Origin: Rachicladosporium sp. CCFEE 5018 | Taxonomy: Eukaryota; Ascomycota; Dothideomycetes; Cladosporiales; Cladosporiaceae | Direction: 5' to 3' | NCBI GenBank assembly: GCA_002077045.2 | Contig: KZ111142.1 | Span: 1,922,365 to 1,936,956 of the forward strand | Length of the DNA: 14,592 bases | Shown here: in pieces, positions 1 through 9,033 of the stretch | Layout: every line of letters begins with the position of its first letter | Position numbering within the stretch: the first letter of the stretch is position 1 | The notes under the pieces: generated by a model | The model's database searches: none | What the model was told of the DNA's origin: nothing | Seen by the model: only the letters and a program-made list of their open reading frames with translations | Translations under genes and position numbers: made by a program

Positions 1-783
1 AACCAAGCCGACTACATCCTCTCCATCGTCCCGCAACGCGACGCAGTCGCCACTGCCGAGCGCGTCATAGCAGTCTCCAGCAACCGTGACTTCGCAAAGC
101 GACAGAACCCACTCTACTTCCTCGACCTCAATGCCATCAGCCCCTCCTCTGCCCGAGTGAATGACGAGCTGTTCGCTAAGTCTGCGCCAGACATCCGGCT
201 GATCGACGGAGGAATCATCGGCGGTCCTCCGAATCTGAAGGACGACGGAACCTGGTCTCGTCCGAGCGTTGTCGTCTCTGGACCTAACGATCTTCGCGAT
301 GCCCAGCGAAGCGGTGCACACTTGGCGGAAGTGCTCAATGTACGACACATCAACACCACGGTCGGCTCCGCCTCAGGACTGAAGATGTGTTTCGCAGCTA
401 TCAACAAAGGCTTCACTGCCTTGGCCTTGCAGTCTCTCACTACAGCCCATGCTCTCGGCGTTGTTGACGAGCTGCAGCAGCACATGACTGAATTCAGCCC
501 TCGCCTGGGACTGCAAATGAATGGTAGCTTACAGAATATGCCGCCGAAGGCTTACAGATGGATTCTGGAGATGGTCGAGATCGCGAAGACCTTTGAGGAG
601 GATGGTGGGTTCAGTCGAGATGAGAACTTGTTCCATCCGATGACGGAAATCTATCGGCTTGTCACCGATGGCACGGAATTGGGTAAGGAGCAGACTGATG
701 ACCGTAAGCGAGGGAAGACACCTGGGGATGTCGCGCTGTTGACGAGTGAAGGACTGCAGAGGCGGAAGGTCAAGGTGGAGTGA
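1..783 (+). CDS. NAD(P)-binding 6-phosphogluconate dehydrogenase-like protein, DUF1932 type (5'-truncated)
   Basis: The reading frame is open from the first base to a TGA at 781-783, so the N-terminus and the nucleotide-binding glycine motif lie outside the window; 260 residues are visible. The start shows the last part of a Rossmann fold (ADYILSIVPQRDAVATAERV) and then FLDLNAISPSSAR, LIDGGIIGGPP and a serine/valine-rich strand, as in the 6-phosphogluconate / beta-hydroxyacid dehydrogenase superfamily. GSASGLKMCFAAINKG (lysine codon 382-384) matches the family segment that carries the catalytic Lys and Asn, followed by the helical C-terminal domain typical of DUF1932 proteins. Substrate is unknown; members reduce or oxidise small hydroxy acids with NAD(P). 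The last 14 bases overlap the 3' end of the convergent QRI7 gene. No intron is visible in this part. Family assignment is good; the specific reaction cannot be given. Confidence 0.85.
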   Translation, partial: NQADYILSIVPQRDAVATAERVIAVSSNRDFAKRQNPLYFLDLNAISPSSARVNDELFAKSAPDIRLIDGGIIGGPPNLKDDGTWSRPSVVVSGPNDLRDAQRSGAHLAEVLNVRHINTTVGSASGLKMCFAAINKGFTALALQSLTTAHALGVVDELQQHMTEFSPRLGLQMNGSLQNMPPKAYRWILEMVEIAKTFEEDGGFSRDENLFHPMTEIYRLVTDGTELGKEQTDDRKRGKTPGDVALLTSEGLQRRKVKVE

Positions 784-2218
784 GCGGTATGGCTGTGACG
801 GGACTGCTATCAAGAGTCCATCCGCCAACGCCCAAGATACCGCCGTCCGTAGCGCTGGAGTCCATAGACCACTTCCTGATAGGCGCGATGTCTAGTGTTG
901 AGCGATAGCCAGCTTTGTACATTTCCATGCCTGTCCAGGCGATCATGAGGGCGTTATCTGTGCATAGTGCGGGTGGTGGGAAGATGAGGTTGATGTGCTT
1001 GAAGCCGCGGACGTCTAGCATTGCGCGCATCACATGGCGGAGGTACGGGCTCGAGGCTACGCCGCCGGAGACCACGACTGTGGTAGTCTGTGGAAGTAGG
1101 CTCGCTTTGAGCTTCGCAGCCCTAGTCTCCTCCGTGAGGTAGAGTAAGATTCGTGAAGTGAGGTGCTCGAATGCAACCCGAAGTACCTCTCGAGCCATGT
1201 CTATTCTCTCGGCCGCTGTGATCCTTGTTTGATCGCGCAATGCTTGCTGCGCAGTACCTTTGTCGTCAATCACAATTCGCATGAAGCGCTCGACAGACGA
1301 CAATAGTCCAGCGAACGAGTACACCATGCGGCGCGAGGTCTTCTCACGGCCCTTAGACTCCGCGAGTGGCGGGCCAAGCGACCAGCCCCAATTCGTAGGC
1401 CGACGAATGAGCTCATCGCCACGAGTCGGAGGCGGGGCGTACTTGTAATCCGCTACGCCCGCCGGAAAGGCGAAGTCGTGAAGTGCCTTTCCATAGGGCG
1501 GCTGGAGAGCCTCGTCTGGCAAGATCGCGCGTGCAGCTTTGTCCAGGCAATCGCCAATAGCGATGTCACCTGTCTCAGCTAGGATGTGATGCTCCACAAG
1601 TCCAGCAGACCGGAGGAGTATCGTGTGCCCGCCACTGGCAAGTACGGTCAAGTAAGGAAATGCCGGTGAGATCTCTCGGTCTTCTCCAGCCATTGCAAGA
1701 CCCTCCTCTCGCTCCGCCATAGTATCACACAGCCTAGGTGTTAGAGCATGTGCCTGCATATGATGCACGCCCACCAAGGGGATACCCCAAGCCAGACTGA
1801 GCCCTTTGGCTACATGCAAGCCGACATCGAGATTACTCCGCATGCCTGGCCCTCGCGTGGCAGAAACGAAAGTCGGCTTTGACTTCCCGGACCTGGACCA
1901 TGTTGCTAGAGCCTCTGCGACCAGGTCGCCAAGGACGGATTGATGGGAGTGCAGTGCAACCAGAGGGTGAATGCCACTGTAGGCAGACGAGTTGGCTGTG
2001 ATGGTGCGGTGGAAGACGACATTCGCTCTAGCCTTGGTAGGATTTGGGCTTTCGCTAGAGGGTTCGTCCACTTCAAGGATCGCCACGGAGGTGTCGTCGC
2101 AGGAGGTCTCGATGGCCAGAGTCGAAAGACATCTCCGACTGACTGTCCAGAGTCCAGGTGTGGTGTGCGCGGTCATCCATGGCCTTGATGGTCGTAGGGA
2201 TTTGGCCACTGCAAGCAT
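770..2218 (-). CDS. QRI7: Mitochondrial tRNA N6-adenosine threonylcarbamoyltransferase (Qri7/OSGEPL1, Kae1/TsaD family)
   Basis: A 482-residue single-exon protein. Qri7 transfers the threonylcarbamoyl group to A37 of mitochondrial tRNAs that read ANN codons, forming t6A. The TsaD/Kae1 landmarks are in order: LAIETSCDDTS (residues 34-44), the iron/zinc-binding HHMQAH (152-157, HxxxH ligands H153 and H157), LASGGHT, GDCLDKAAR, VVSGGVASSPYLR and CTDNALMIAWTG near the C-terminus. I chose the ATG at 2216-2218 because it leaves 33 residues before the conserved core that are rich in Arg, Ser and Thr and have almost no acid residues (MLAVAKSLRPSRPW..., SRRCLST), which looks like a mitochondrial presequence; the frame is open further up to an ATG at 2398, but that extension has no family character. 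The gene is divergent from the patatin lipase (230 bp between starts) and overlaps the end of the dehydrogenase gene by 14 bp. The segment at about residues 270-310 looks like a family-specific insertion. Confidence 0.93.
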   Translation of the reverse strand: MLAVAKSLRPSRPWMTAHTTPGLWTVSRRCLSTLAIETSCDDTSVAILEVDEPSSESPNPTKARANVVFHRTITANSSAYSGIHPLVALHSHQSVLGDLVAEALATWSRSGKSKPTFVSATRGPGMRSNLDVGLHVAKGLSLAWGIPLVGVHHMQAHALTPRLCDTMAEREEGLAMAGEDREISPAFPYLTVLASGGHTILLRSAGLVEHHILAETGDIAIGDCLDKAARAILPDEALQPPYGKALHDFAFPAGVADYKYAPPPTRGDELIRRPTNWGWSLGPPLAESKGREKTSRRMVYSFAGLLSSVERFMRIVIDDKGTAQQALRDQTRITAAERIDMAREVLRVAFEHLTSRILLYLTEETRAAKLKASLLPQTTTVVVSGGVASSPYLRHVMRAMLDVRGFKHINLIFPPPALCTDNALMIAWTGMEMYKAGYRSTLDIAPIRKWSMDSSATDGGILGVGGWTLDSSPVTAIPLTPP

Positions 2219-2448
2219 CCCTCGACATGAATGAAGTCTGTATCGCCCTGCTGCGATGTTTTGCACGTACCTGCATTTTGCACCTCGGAATGAATGGCCA
2301 ACCGTATCCACACCGTGTGGTGTCTGGCATGTGACAGACAGTGCACTCTTTGTCCGCGGCATGGCCCCGCGAGATTGATTTCCCATGTCATCGTCCATGT
2401 GAAGAGAGCATCATGTCTTGGATATACCCATAGCATTGGGACTAGGTC
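2219..2448. promoter_or_regulatory. Divergent promoter region of QRI7 and the patatin lipase gene, with short upstream ORFs
   Basis: These 230 bp separate the two start codons and must hold both promoters. No clear TATA box is visible. On the plus strand the last 90 bp contain four ATGs that each close before the lipase start: 2361 (5 codons plus stop), 2385 (5 codons plus stop), 2397 (ATG followed at once by TGA, sharing the stop of the previous one) and 2413 (6 codons plus stop, ending 15 bp before the main ATG). Whether they are transcribed depends on the unknown start site of the mRNA. On the minus strand the QRI7 frame is open back to 2398. Confidence 0.6.
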
Positions 2449-4941
2449 ATGGCGGACGTGAAGAAAGCCACCGACGGCCCCGCTGTCTTGGACAGAGAGG
2501 CATGGGACTACACCTGCCTTCCGGACTGGGACGATGACTTCGACGATGAGGAGGGCATGCTAGCCTTTGCTTCAGCATTGGCCGCGCCAGAGATCTCGCC
2601 GTCCGAGGAAGACTTGTTGAATCCTTCGCGACAGCATACCGAGTTTATCACGGCCCTCAATGATTGGAAGCCCATAAACCAGAGGGTCAAGGGCAAGTCG
2701 GAAAGTAGACCTGATCGCAGGAAGGGCAAGCGGAAGAAGAAGTCTCAGCGAGGGCGAGACGAGACGAGAGAAGGCTGGACGTACACGCTTGTCAAGTATC
2801 CGCTGCTTTTGTTCGTGTTCGGCTGGCTGTTCGCACTCTCTGTGGGGTACTTCATCACGCGGCTCTACGTCTACTTCTACGAACAGTATGTCACCTGGAG
2901 AGGCAAGAGGAATCGGCTGCGGTTGAGGCTAAGAGACCAGACGAACTATGACGGCTGGATACGAGCTGCTCGCGATCTCGACCGCTACTTGGGTAACGAT
3001 AAGTGGCGGGAGGAAGAAGACTCCTCATACTACCAGTCTCGGACCATACGGCGAGTGCTGACCGAGATGCGTTCTCTGCGGCATAGGGCAGAGGAAAACG
3101 AACGAGGCCGTGCAGGTCATGGAGACTCTGCCTCTCTACCGGTGCACAGTTTGCGGAGCCTTGCCGAAGCTTGCGTGAAGAACAATTTCTCCGGCTACGA
3201 GGACGTCCATCTATACTCTGAGACATATTATGGCACAAAGGATCTCATCCAAGCATACGTAGATGAGGTGTCTGCAACCCTGAAGTATCTTTTCTCCAGT
3301 TCTCAACTTTCGCAGGACGAGAAGCGAGAACTGGCAAAGCGTATCAGTACCAACTTCGGTCGCACTGCTCTCTGCTTGAGTGGTGGAGCAACCTTCGCGT
3401 ACTACCACTTCGGCATAGCAAAGGCACTACTCGATGCGGATGTTCTCCCAGATGTTATCACTGGAACGTCCGGAGGTGCTCTCGTAGCCGCACTGCTGGG
3501 TACAAGGACCAATGAAGAGCTCAAGAAGTTACTGGTCCCAGCATTGGCTCATCGAATCACTGCCTGCCATGATTCACCTTCAACCTGGGTTCCGAGATGG
3601 TGGCGAACGGGCGCTCGTTTTGACACCATCGACTGGGCGTATCGGTGTAGCTGGTTCTGTCGCGGCAGCATGACGTTCCTTGAGGCATATCAGAGGACAG
3701 GCCGTATACTGAATGTCACTTGCGTGCCATCGGACCCACACTCGCCAAGCATCCTTGCCAACTACCTGACCGCGCCAGACTGTGTGATCTGGTCAGCTGT
3801 GCTTGCATCTGCTGCGGTGCCAGGCATTCTCAACCCAGTCGTGCTCATGCATAAGACGGCGTCCGGCAAGCTGGAACCCTACTCCTTCGGCCACAAGTGG
3901 AAGGATGGCAGTCTACGGACGGACATCCCACTCAAGAGCCTGAACTTGCACTTCAACGTGAACTTTAGTATCGTCAGCCAAGTCAACCCGCACATCAATC
4001 TGTTCTTCTTCTCATCTCGTGGTAGTGTCGGTAGGCCCGTCACTCACCGCAAAGGCCGGGGCTGGCGTGGTGGCTTCATCGGCAGCGCGGTGGAGCTCTA
4101 CATCAAGCAAGATCTCACCAAATGGCTCAAATTCCTTCGGCATCTCGAGCTCCTACCCAGACCACTCGGCCAAGACTGGAGCCAGATTTGGCTGCAGCGC
4201 TTCAGCGGCACAATCACAATCTGGCCCAAGTCTATCATGAGCGACTACTGGAATATCCTTTCAGATCCCACAATGGACCGCCTCGGTCGCATGATCCACG
4301 CTGGTCAGCTTGCTGCATGGCCTAAGCTCAAGTTCGTGAGTAATCGCATGGTCATCGAAAAAGTCATCGAGGATGCTCGCCAGGCTACGCGCCCACCACA
4401 CCAGCCTCTGCCGACTCCGATGCCGTTGGACAAACAATTGCGTAGCTTCCTGTCGGAAGACGATCTCACAGCCCTGCTCGAAAAAGCTAAGAGCTCGGGC
4501 AGGCGTGTTGAGGTCCCTTCCGTTGCGGTGACACCATCAGAGGACGGCAACCCGAACAGTCTCAAGCCTCTTTCGAATTCGTCAAGACCGGAAAGTCCGT
4601 CGCTCAGCAAACGCTTCAGCGGCTGGTTCGGCTCCAAGTCGCAGTCGCCCTCTCGCACTAGTATGGAGACTGTGCGACCCAATTTATCCGAGCTGCGGCT
4701 ATCTGGCATGGACCGTCGACGCCCGAGTGTGCTGGAAGAAATTAAGCGGCAAACGTCTGTGCTGTTCGATGATGGTGAGCTAGAGGAGAGTGGCGAAGAA
4801 ATCAGTGGCGAAGATGTGTCGGCGAGCGATGATCACGACACTGAAGACGAGACGAATCACTCAGCGGACGGTTCAAATGGGTTGGACGATCAGCTCTCCT
4901 GGCGACAGGATCGCAACAGGCCACCTCAGCGACTGCGTTAG
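2449..4941 (+). CDS. Patatin-like phospholipase / triacylglycerol lipase with DUF3336 (Tgl3/4/5 group)
   Basis: An 830-residue single-exon protein of the fungal patatin-domain lipase group related to yeast Tgl3/Tgl4/Tgl5, which hydrolyse triacylglycerol or lysophospholipid on lipid droplets. The N-terminal 110 residues are charged with a KGKRKKK basic stretch; a hydrophobic segment at about 117-144 (YPLLLFVFGWLFALSVGYF) should insert in or across a membrane. DUF3336 follows at about 150-300. The patatin fold has the oxyanion loop CLSGGAT (309-315), the nucleophile elbow GTSGG with Ser341, and the catalytic Asp486 in KDGS, so the Ser-Asp dyad is intact. The conserved SIVSQVNPH comes shortly after. 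The last 150 residues are low complexity, Ser/Pro-rich and then strongly acidic (DDGELEESGEE...), probably disordered and a place for phosphorylation. The start is the first ATG that gives the full frame. The gene converges on the crotonase gene with only 99 bp between stop codons. Confidence 0.93.
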   Translation: MADVKKATDGPAVLDREAWDYTCLPDWDDDFDDEEGMLAFASALAAPEISPSEEDLLNPSRQHTEFITALNDWKPINQRVKGKSESRPDRRKGKRKKKSQRGRDETREGWTYTLVKYPLLLFVFGWLFALSVGYFITRLYVYFYEQYVTWRGKRNRLRLRLRDQTNYDGWIRAARDLDRYLGNDKWREEEDSSYYQSRTIRRVLTEMRSLRHRAEENERGRAGHGDSASLPVHSLRSLAEACVKNNFSGYEDVHLYSETYYGTKDLIQAYVDEVSATLKYLFSSSQLSQDEKRELAKRISTNFGRTALCLSGGATFAYYHFGIAKALLDADVLPDVITGTSGGALVAALLGTRTNEELKKLLVPALAHRITACHDSPSTWVPRWWRTGARFDTIDWAYRCSWFCRGSMTFLEAYQRTGRILNVTCVPSDPHSPSILANYLTAPDCVIWSAVLASAAVPGILNPVVLMHKTASGKLEPYSFGHKWKDGSLRTDIPLKSLNLHFNVNFSIVSQVNPHINLFFFSSRGSVGRPVTHRKGRGWRGGFIGSAVELYIKQDLTKWLKFLRHLELLPRPLGQDWSQIWLQRFSGTITIWPKSIMSDYWNILSDPTMDRLGRMIHAGQLAAWPKLKFVSNRMVIEKVIEDARQATRPPHQPLPTPMPLDKQLRSFLSEDDLTALLEKAKSSGRRVEVPSVAVTPSEDGNPNSLKPLSNSSRPESPSLSKRFSGWFGSKSQSPSRTSMETVRPNLSELRLSGMDRRRPSVLEEIKRQTSVLFDDGELEESGEEISGEDVSASDDHDTEDETNHSADGSNGLDDQLSWRQDRNRPPQRLR

Positions 4942-5040
4942 AAACGTGGTCATGTGATGACGATTGTATGGCATTAATGAGATTACAGCGCTGAGCGACC
5001 CTTTCACCTAGACTACAAGATAGCTTACCTAGACTCTTTC

Positions 5041-5841
5041 TCAGATCTTCGCCTTCGCCGGCAAATCAGTCCTCCTCCCATACACGTAGCTAATCTCCCT
5101 GAAACCCCTCGCAGCCTCCCCATGCAGCTCCCCCCTCAACAAACTATAAACGCCCATCTCCGCCTTCGGCGCGCACCTGCCCGCTAACTCCATCGCTACC
5201 CCCAACATCTCCTCCGGCGGCGCCAGAACATCCACAATCCCATCCTCCAGCGCCTGCATGCCCGTCCACCGATGCGCCTCAAGCAGCATCCGCCTCGCCA
5301 CTTGAGGCCGTAATTTGAGGCGCAGGAGTGTGCCTATACCAGGGAAATGCAGGCCAAGGTTCACGGGCGGCATGGAGATGTAGCCGCGGGTAGAGTTCAT
5401 TACGCGGTAGTCGTGGGAGAGGGCGAAGGGGCAGGCGCCGCCGAAGGTGTGGCCTGTTATCAGGGCTATGGTTGGGAAGGGAAAATCGAGTAAGGTCGCT
5501 AGTAAAGGGAAGAAGCCTTCCGAGTTCGCGGAGGGGTTTGTGTCGGATTCGTCGAGCTCGAGGCCCTATAGTCGTCAGTTGTCACGTCTGAGTATGCTTG
5601 AACATTGGTCGTAGTCATGACTTACGGTACACCAGAACTTCGCATCGTTGCCTCGTGTGATCACTGCTCCTGGGGCGCTCGGGCCTATGGTTTTGCGGAT
5701 GAGATTGTAGGCGGAGATTAGCTTCTGAGCGTAATGGGAGTTTATGCGGTTCTCGGGGGCTTTGCGCATTGTGAGGACGAAGATGTTGCCATCGTGGCGG
5801 TTGAGCGCGAGGGTGGGTTCGTCAATCAGGGCTTTGGACAT
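5041..5841 (-). CDS. Enoyl-CoA hydratase/isomerase (crotonase) family protein, likely peroxisomal
   Basis: Two exons: 5841-5626 and 5565-5041, 246 residues. The 60-nt intron has GTAAGT, a CTGAC branch site and TATAG, and splicing joins two frames in phase into one crotonase. Landmarks: KFWCTGLELDE (first oxyanion loop, around residue 73), GHTFGGACPFALSHDYRV (110-127, second oxyanion loop), then RGYISMPPVNLGLHFPG. The form resembles the ECI (delta3,delta2-enoyl-CoA isomerase)-like peroxisomal branch. The C-terminus is AKAKI; AKI is a known variant of the peroxisomal targeting signal PTS1, so a matrix location is likely. Odd point: positions equal to the two catalytic glutamates of hydratases are Pro118 and Pro139, and the place of the yeast Eci1 glutamate is Pro147, so ordinary hydratase or isomerase chemistry is doubtful. 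An ATG at 5844, just before, could also start the protein (MM). Downstream of the MFS gene on the same strand, 339 bp away. Confidence 0.85.
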
Positions 5842-6180
5842 CATGGACGTGCAGAACGATGGTATTGGATAGTTTACTACGAAAGAACGCCCAGCTTCGA
5901 TCGATCACCAAGTTTGTTGTTGTTCCCTACATTGTAGCATCTACATGTAGTTGAATGAGGTGGTTGTCATTTGGGCCGAGGTTGTCGTGGCTGTATTTGA
6001 AGCTCTCGAAGACAGCATCTATGGCATGCACAACATTCACAAAAGCTTCGGTCGACCGCTCTGCTTATGGCGATATGGGACTGCGCGAGGATCAACTGTG
6101 TAGACGCTTTGCGCATGTGTACGTGATCGCAAGGACAAAGACTTTGTAGTTTAGGCTACATAAACCCCGATATCCGTCGA
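5842..6180 (-). other. Intergenic stretch: crotonase promoter and 3' flank of the MFS gene
   Basis: This 339-bp stretch has no convincing coding sequence. It must hold the crotonase promoter and the MFS terminator region. A perfect 10-bp palindrome, CTACATGTAG, lies at 5941-5950, about 100 bp upstream of the crotonase start; nothing ties it to a known regulator. Confidence 0.5.
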
Positions 6181-7900
6181 TCAGTGCTCTCCCTCACCCG
6201 CCTTTGGCAAGTACTTCGCGGTGGCGATCCTCCATCGCTTGCCATAGATCCACAATGGAATTGTTAACAGCGCAAAGATGGCCATGAGCATGCCGAAGAT
6301 GCCAAATGGCTCACGTGGACCGCGGGTGAACACCCACTCCACCACGAAGAACGTCCATGCGAACGAGATGACGCCGCGCACGATCGATGTCATGACGAAA
6401 CAGTCAGAGCTTACTGAGTAGTAAGCCTCGATGAGCTAAAAAATCATGTCAGTTGCTGTATCGGGTGGTAAAAAGGCGTTCTGCGAGAAACTCACGTAGT
6501 TGAAGCCAATCGACGGGATCTGCGTCAGCCCAAAAGACACCATCCCAAGTCCGAATGCCATCCCGACCCAAGCTGGCTTAGACCCATTGGCAGCGCTAAA
6601 ACCAAAGCACCAGATGCCAGCGACTGCAATCACCAAGGCTGGGAACATCGCAGGGAGACGTGCCTCTGGCTCCGAGAACCCATGCACTTCCTTCTTCGCC
6701 CCTCGTGTGACCAGTAGATCAGCAGTGAAGTGGGTAGCGATGCCGCCAACGATGCAACCGATTAGTCCAGCTACGTTAATCAAACCAACGTTATTACCCC
6801 AAAGATAGGGTGGTGCAGAAAGTAGCGCAGGTGCGATCGTAGCGAGCGTGACGATGGCCCCCACGAGTCCACCGTAATGCAGCATGACCACCCAGGTTCC
6901 TGGTAGCGCAAGGGTCTTCCACGGTGCGATGAAGCGTCTAATGATGTGACCACGGTACATGCCAACGCTAAGCTGCTGCGCGATGCCGAATGTGCTTTGG
7001 TACTTGGTGTTGATGGCCTGCTCGGCACGCTCGGTTCCCTCCTTCTCGTCGTTGTAGGTGTTGTTCCTTTCCTCGTGTGCAAGATGTGACTTGCGGTCGA
7101 ATAGTGTCTCGGGTACGAGGAAGAACTGGCAGAGGAAGATGAAGACAGACAATGCAGTCGTGATCCAGAAAATATATCTGTAGCCTAGGTTGCCAGCGAT
7201 GTAGCCGCCAATGATGCCGCCGCTATGGTTGGTCAGTACGATAACATCTTGACGAGTGGCCACAGACTACTTACACGAGACTACCAGCAGACAAGCACAC
7301 GGTATAGAGAGCCATAGCTCGACCACGCTGGTGCACGAAGAACACCTCACCAACAATCTCGGGCGAAATGGTCTGCTCAGGGCCAGCGCCGATGCCTTGG
7401 AAGATCCTCGCAATGAGCAAGCCGTTGAAGGTAGTAGCAAGTCCTCCGCCCATGCTCGAGAAGATCAGGATGAGTTGCGCCAGTAACATGATCGGGCGAC
7501 GGCCGAATATATTGGCCAATGGCACCCAGACGATGTTCGAACAGCCCGCAAAGAGTACGTTGTAAGCGACTAGGTGGCCCAGTCTAGTCAGGGAGTTCGG
7601 CGGCAGTAGTTGAAAAGTCAACAGTGGCAGGGCGGAGGCAACATTTGCGGAGGCGATGTTTGCGATCAGCGCGTACAGGGAGACTGTGAACAGGACCGCC
7701 AGTTTCCTCCATTTTGGCCAGTTTAAAGGATCAGCTGGGCTACGTGATGGGTGTGGAACGAGTTGAATGTGATCCTCGTTGTAGTTCGTGCCGGTAGGTG
7801 TTCTGTGCAGCTCGTGATCGATGAGCTTCACGGTGCCGGGCGGTTCTGCATTCTTGACCTCCTCTTTCGAGAGCTTGAGAGCGTAGCCCCACCCAGACAT
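6181..7900 (-). CDS. Major facilitator superfamily transporter, DHA1 family, HOL1-like
   Basis: Three exons: 7900-7275, 7222-6496 and 6435-6181, giving 535 residues with about 12 predicted membrane segments. Introns of 52 nt (GTAAGT, ACTGAC branch, TAG) and 60 nt (GTGAGT, ACTGAC, TTAG) restore the conserved AGSLVGGIIGGYIAGNLGYR and FNYLIEAYYSVSSDC across the junctions, which confirms both. The N-terminus is cytosolic and carries ADPLNWPKWRK (56-66), typical of fungal HOL1-type DHA1 proteins. ANIFGRRP (129-136) is motif A, and RIFQGIGAGPEQTISPE (165-181) with FFVHQRGRAMALY is the family signature near TM4-5. A long charged central loop follows VPETLF. Relatives move cations, polyamines or drugs by proton exchange across the plasma membrane; the substrate cannot be read from sequence. 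The ATG at 7898-7900 was preferred over one in frame at 7996 because it has AAA before it and matches the usual length of the N-terminus. Confidence 0.9.
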
Positions 7901-8599
7901 TTTGGCCGCTGGCGTTTGTTGGAAAGCTCGGCTGCTGCAGGACTTCGATATCTTCCACCACACGTCAAGGGACCACAAAGCAGCTCGACAAGACAAGGGT
8001 GCGGTCTTGAACTATAACATAGATCTAACGACTACCCCAGGTGCTTCCCCGTGGGAGCCCCGGCCTTCGCCTCCATCAACGGCGTTTGCCAACGCCCACG
8101 CGATCCGTGAAGCTCGAGGCACTTGTCGAACCATCCGGCGTTCTTGGCAATTTGTCTCACGGAGCGCTGTGCTACGCTCCATTGGGCACGTACAATGTTC
8201 TCTGTTCATCATTATTGATTGCACTTCGAACGAATGTGATTAGAGTCTATGATAACTGGACGTCTCGCTGCCAAGCTTGCGGCAGGCGTGCAAGACTCGA
8301 AGCTGAATGAGACACGGAGCTCAAAGCGATCGACCCTTGGACACCGACTGCTGATGAACGCTTGGAACCCTTGCGGCTGTGAGGAGGTAACACGTATATG
8401 AGCCTACTTTCCTCTCTCGTTGACGCAGTATATCGATCCAGGATAGGCTGGTGCGAGTTTTCGCTTTGATGCTGGGTACAACGGACGCTCGAATGCGATG
8501 ATGAGACAACCAGCCGCCAGTGCCCTCAGCTTGATGGACGTGTGATCGTTGAGCGTAGCCTTCACGCAGCAAGATTGCACTCTCCTCTGATTTCGCTCG
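7901..8599. other. Intergenic stretch between the Trp-rich small gene and the MFS gene
   Basis: About 700 bp without a supported gene; short open frames here on both strands have no domain character. It should contain the MFS promoter (minus strand) and the 3' UTR of the small gene. On the minus strand there is a CCAAT box (ATTGG at 8181-8185 on the plus strand), next to an inverted repeat GGAGCG-N8-CGCTCC at 8161-8180. No clear TATA box was found. Confidence 0.5.
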
Positions 8600-9033
8600 T
8601 CACCACTCCCCACCGATCTTGTAGTGGAACCAGTCAGGCAGCCAACGCTTGAAGTTCCTTCGCCACCACTTCGCAGCATTCTGAGTAGCAAGTTAGCTCT
8701 CATCATTCGATGCAAGGCTTCGACGATACTCACAGCAGAAAATCCGACACCGTTCATCATCAAGAAAACAAAGGTCCGTTCAGGCGGATTCCTGCCCCAG
8801 CCTCCTCGCGCCTGAGAGTCTGGCTCATGGTTGATGGGTCGATACTCGGGTATTCGGCGATGATCCGTTGGCCAGGACTCCGGATTGCTTGAGGAGGGGT
8901 TTGGGTGCGGGTTGAGGTCTGTGGAAGCGGGCTCAGCTGTCGAGGTAGAAGTGTTGGAGTGGTGGATATCGTAGTCGCGGAGTAGAGAAGCTGTGGTATG
9001 GTATATCGGGTTCTCGGTCATGGTGACGGACAT
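8600..9033 (-). CDS. Hypothetical small protein with tryptophan-rich C-terminus
   Basis: I do not recognise this gene. The model has two exons, 9033-8734 and 8680-8600, giving 126 residues. The 53-nt intron has GTGAGT, a perfect CTAAC branch site and CAG. The first 75 residues are Ser/Thr/Pro/His-rich and probably disordered. Then come GGWGRNPPERTFVFLMMNGVGFSA (77-100, best read as two pieces: a Gly/Arg part and a short hydrophobic part) and, from the second exon, NAAKWWRRNFKRWLPDWF followed by HYKIGGEW, with five Trp and several Arg/Lys in 26 residues. This tail could be an amphipathic membrane- or nucleic-acid-contacting helix. If the intron is kept, the frame stays open to 8404 with a quite different, featureless tail, so the splice is inferred from its signals. 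A second ATG at 9021 has the better context (CACC before it). It is divergent from the dioxygenase gene. Confidence 0.6.

Noticed and set aside
2219..2398. Longer QRI7 N-terminus from an ATG at 2398
   Set aside because: The added 60 residues lack presequence or family character, whereas the ATG at 2218 gives a good mitochondrial presequence.
8404..9033. Unspliced 209-codon frame through the small gene
   Set aside because: It requires keeping an intron with perfect signals, and the extra tail has no structure of interest; the spliced form is more likely.
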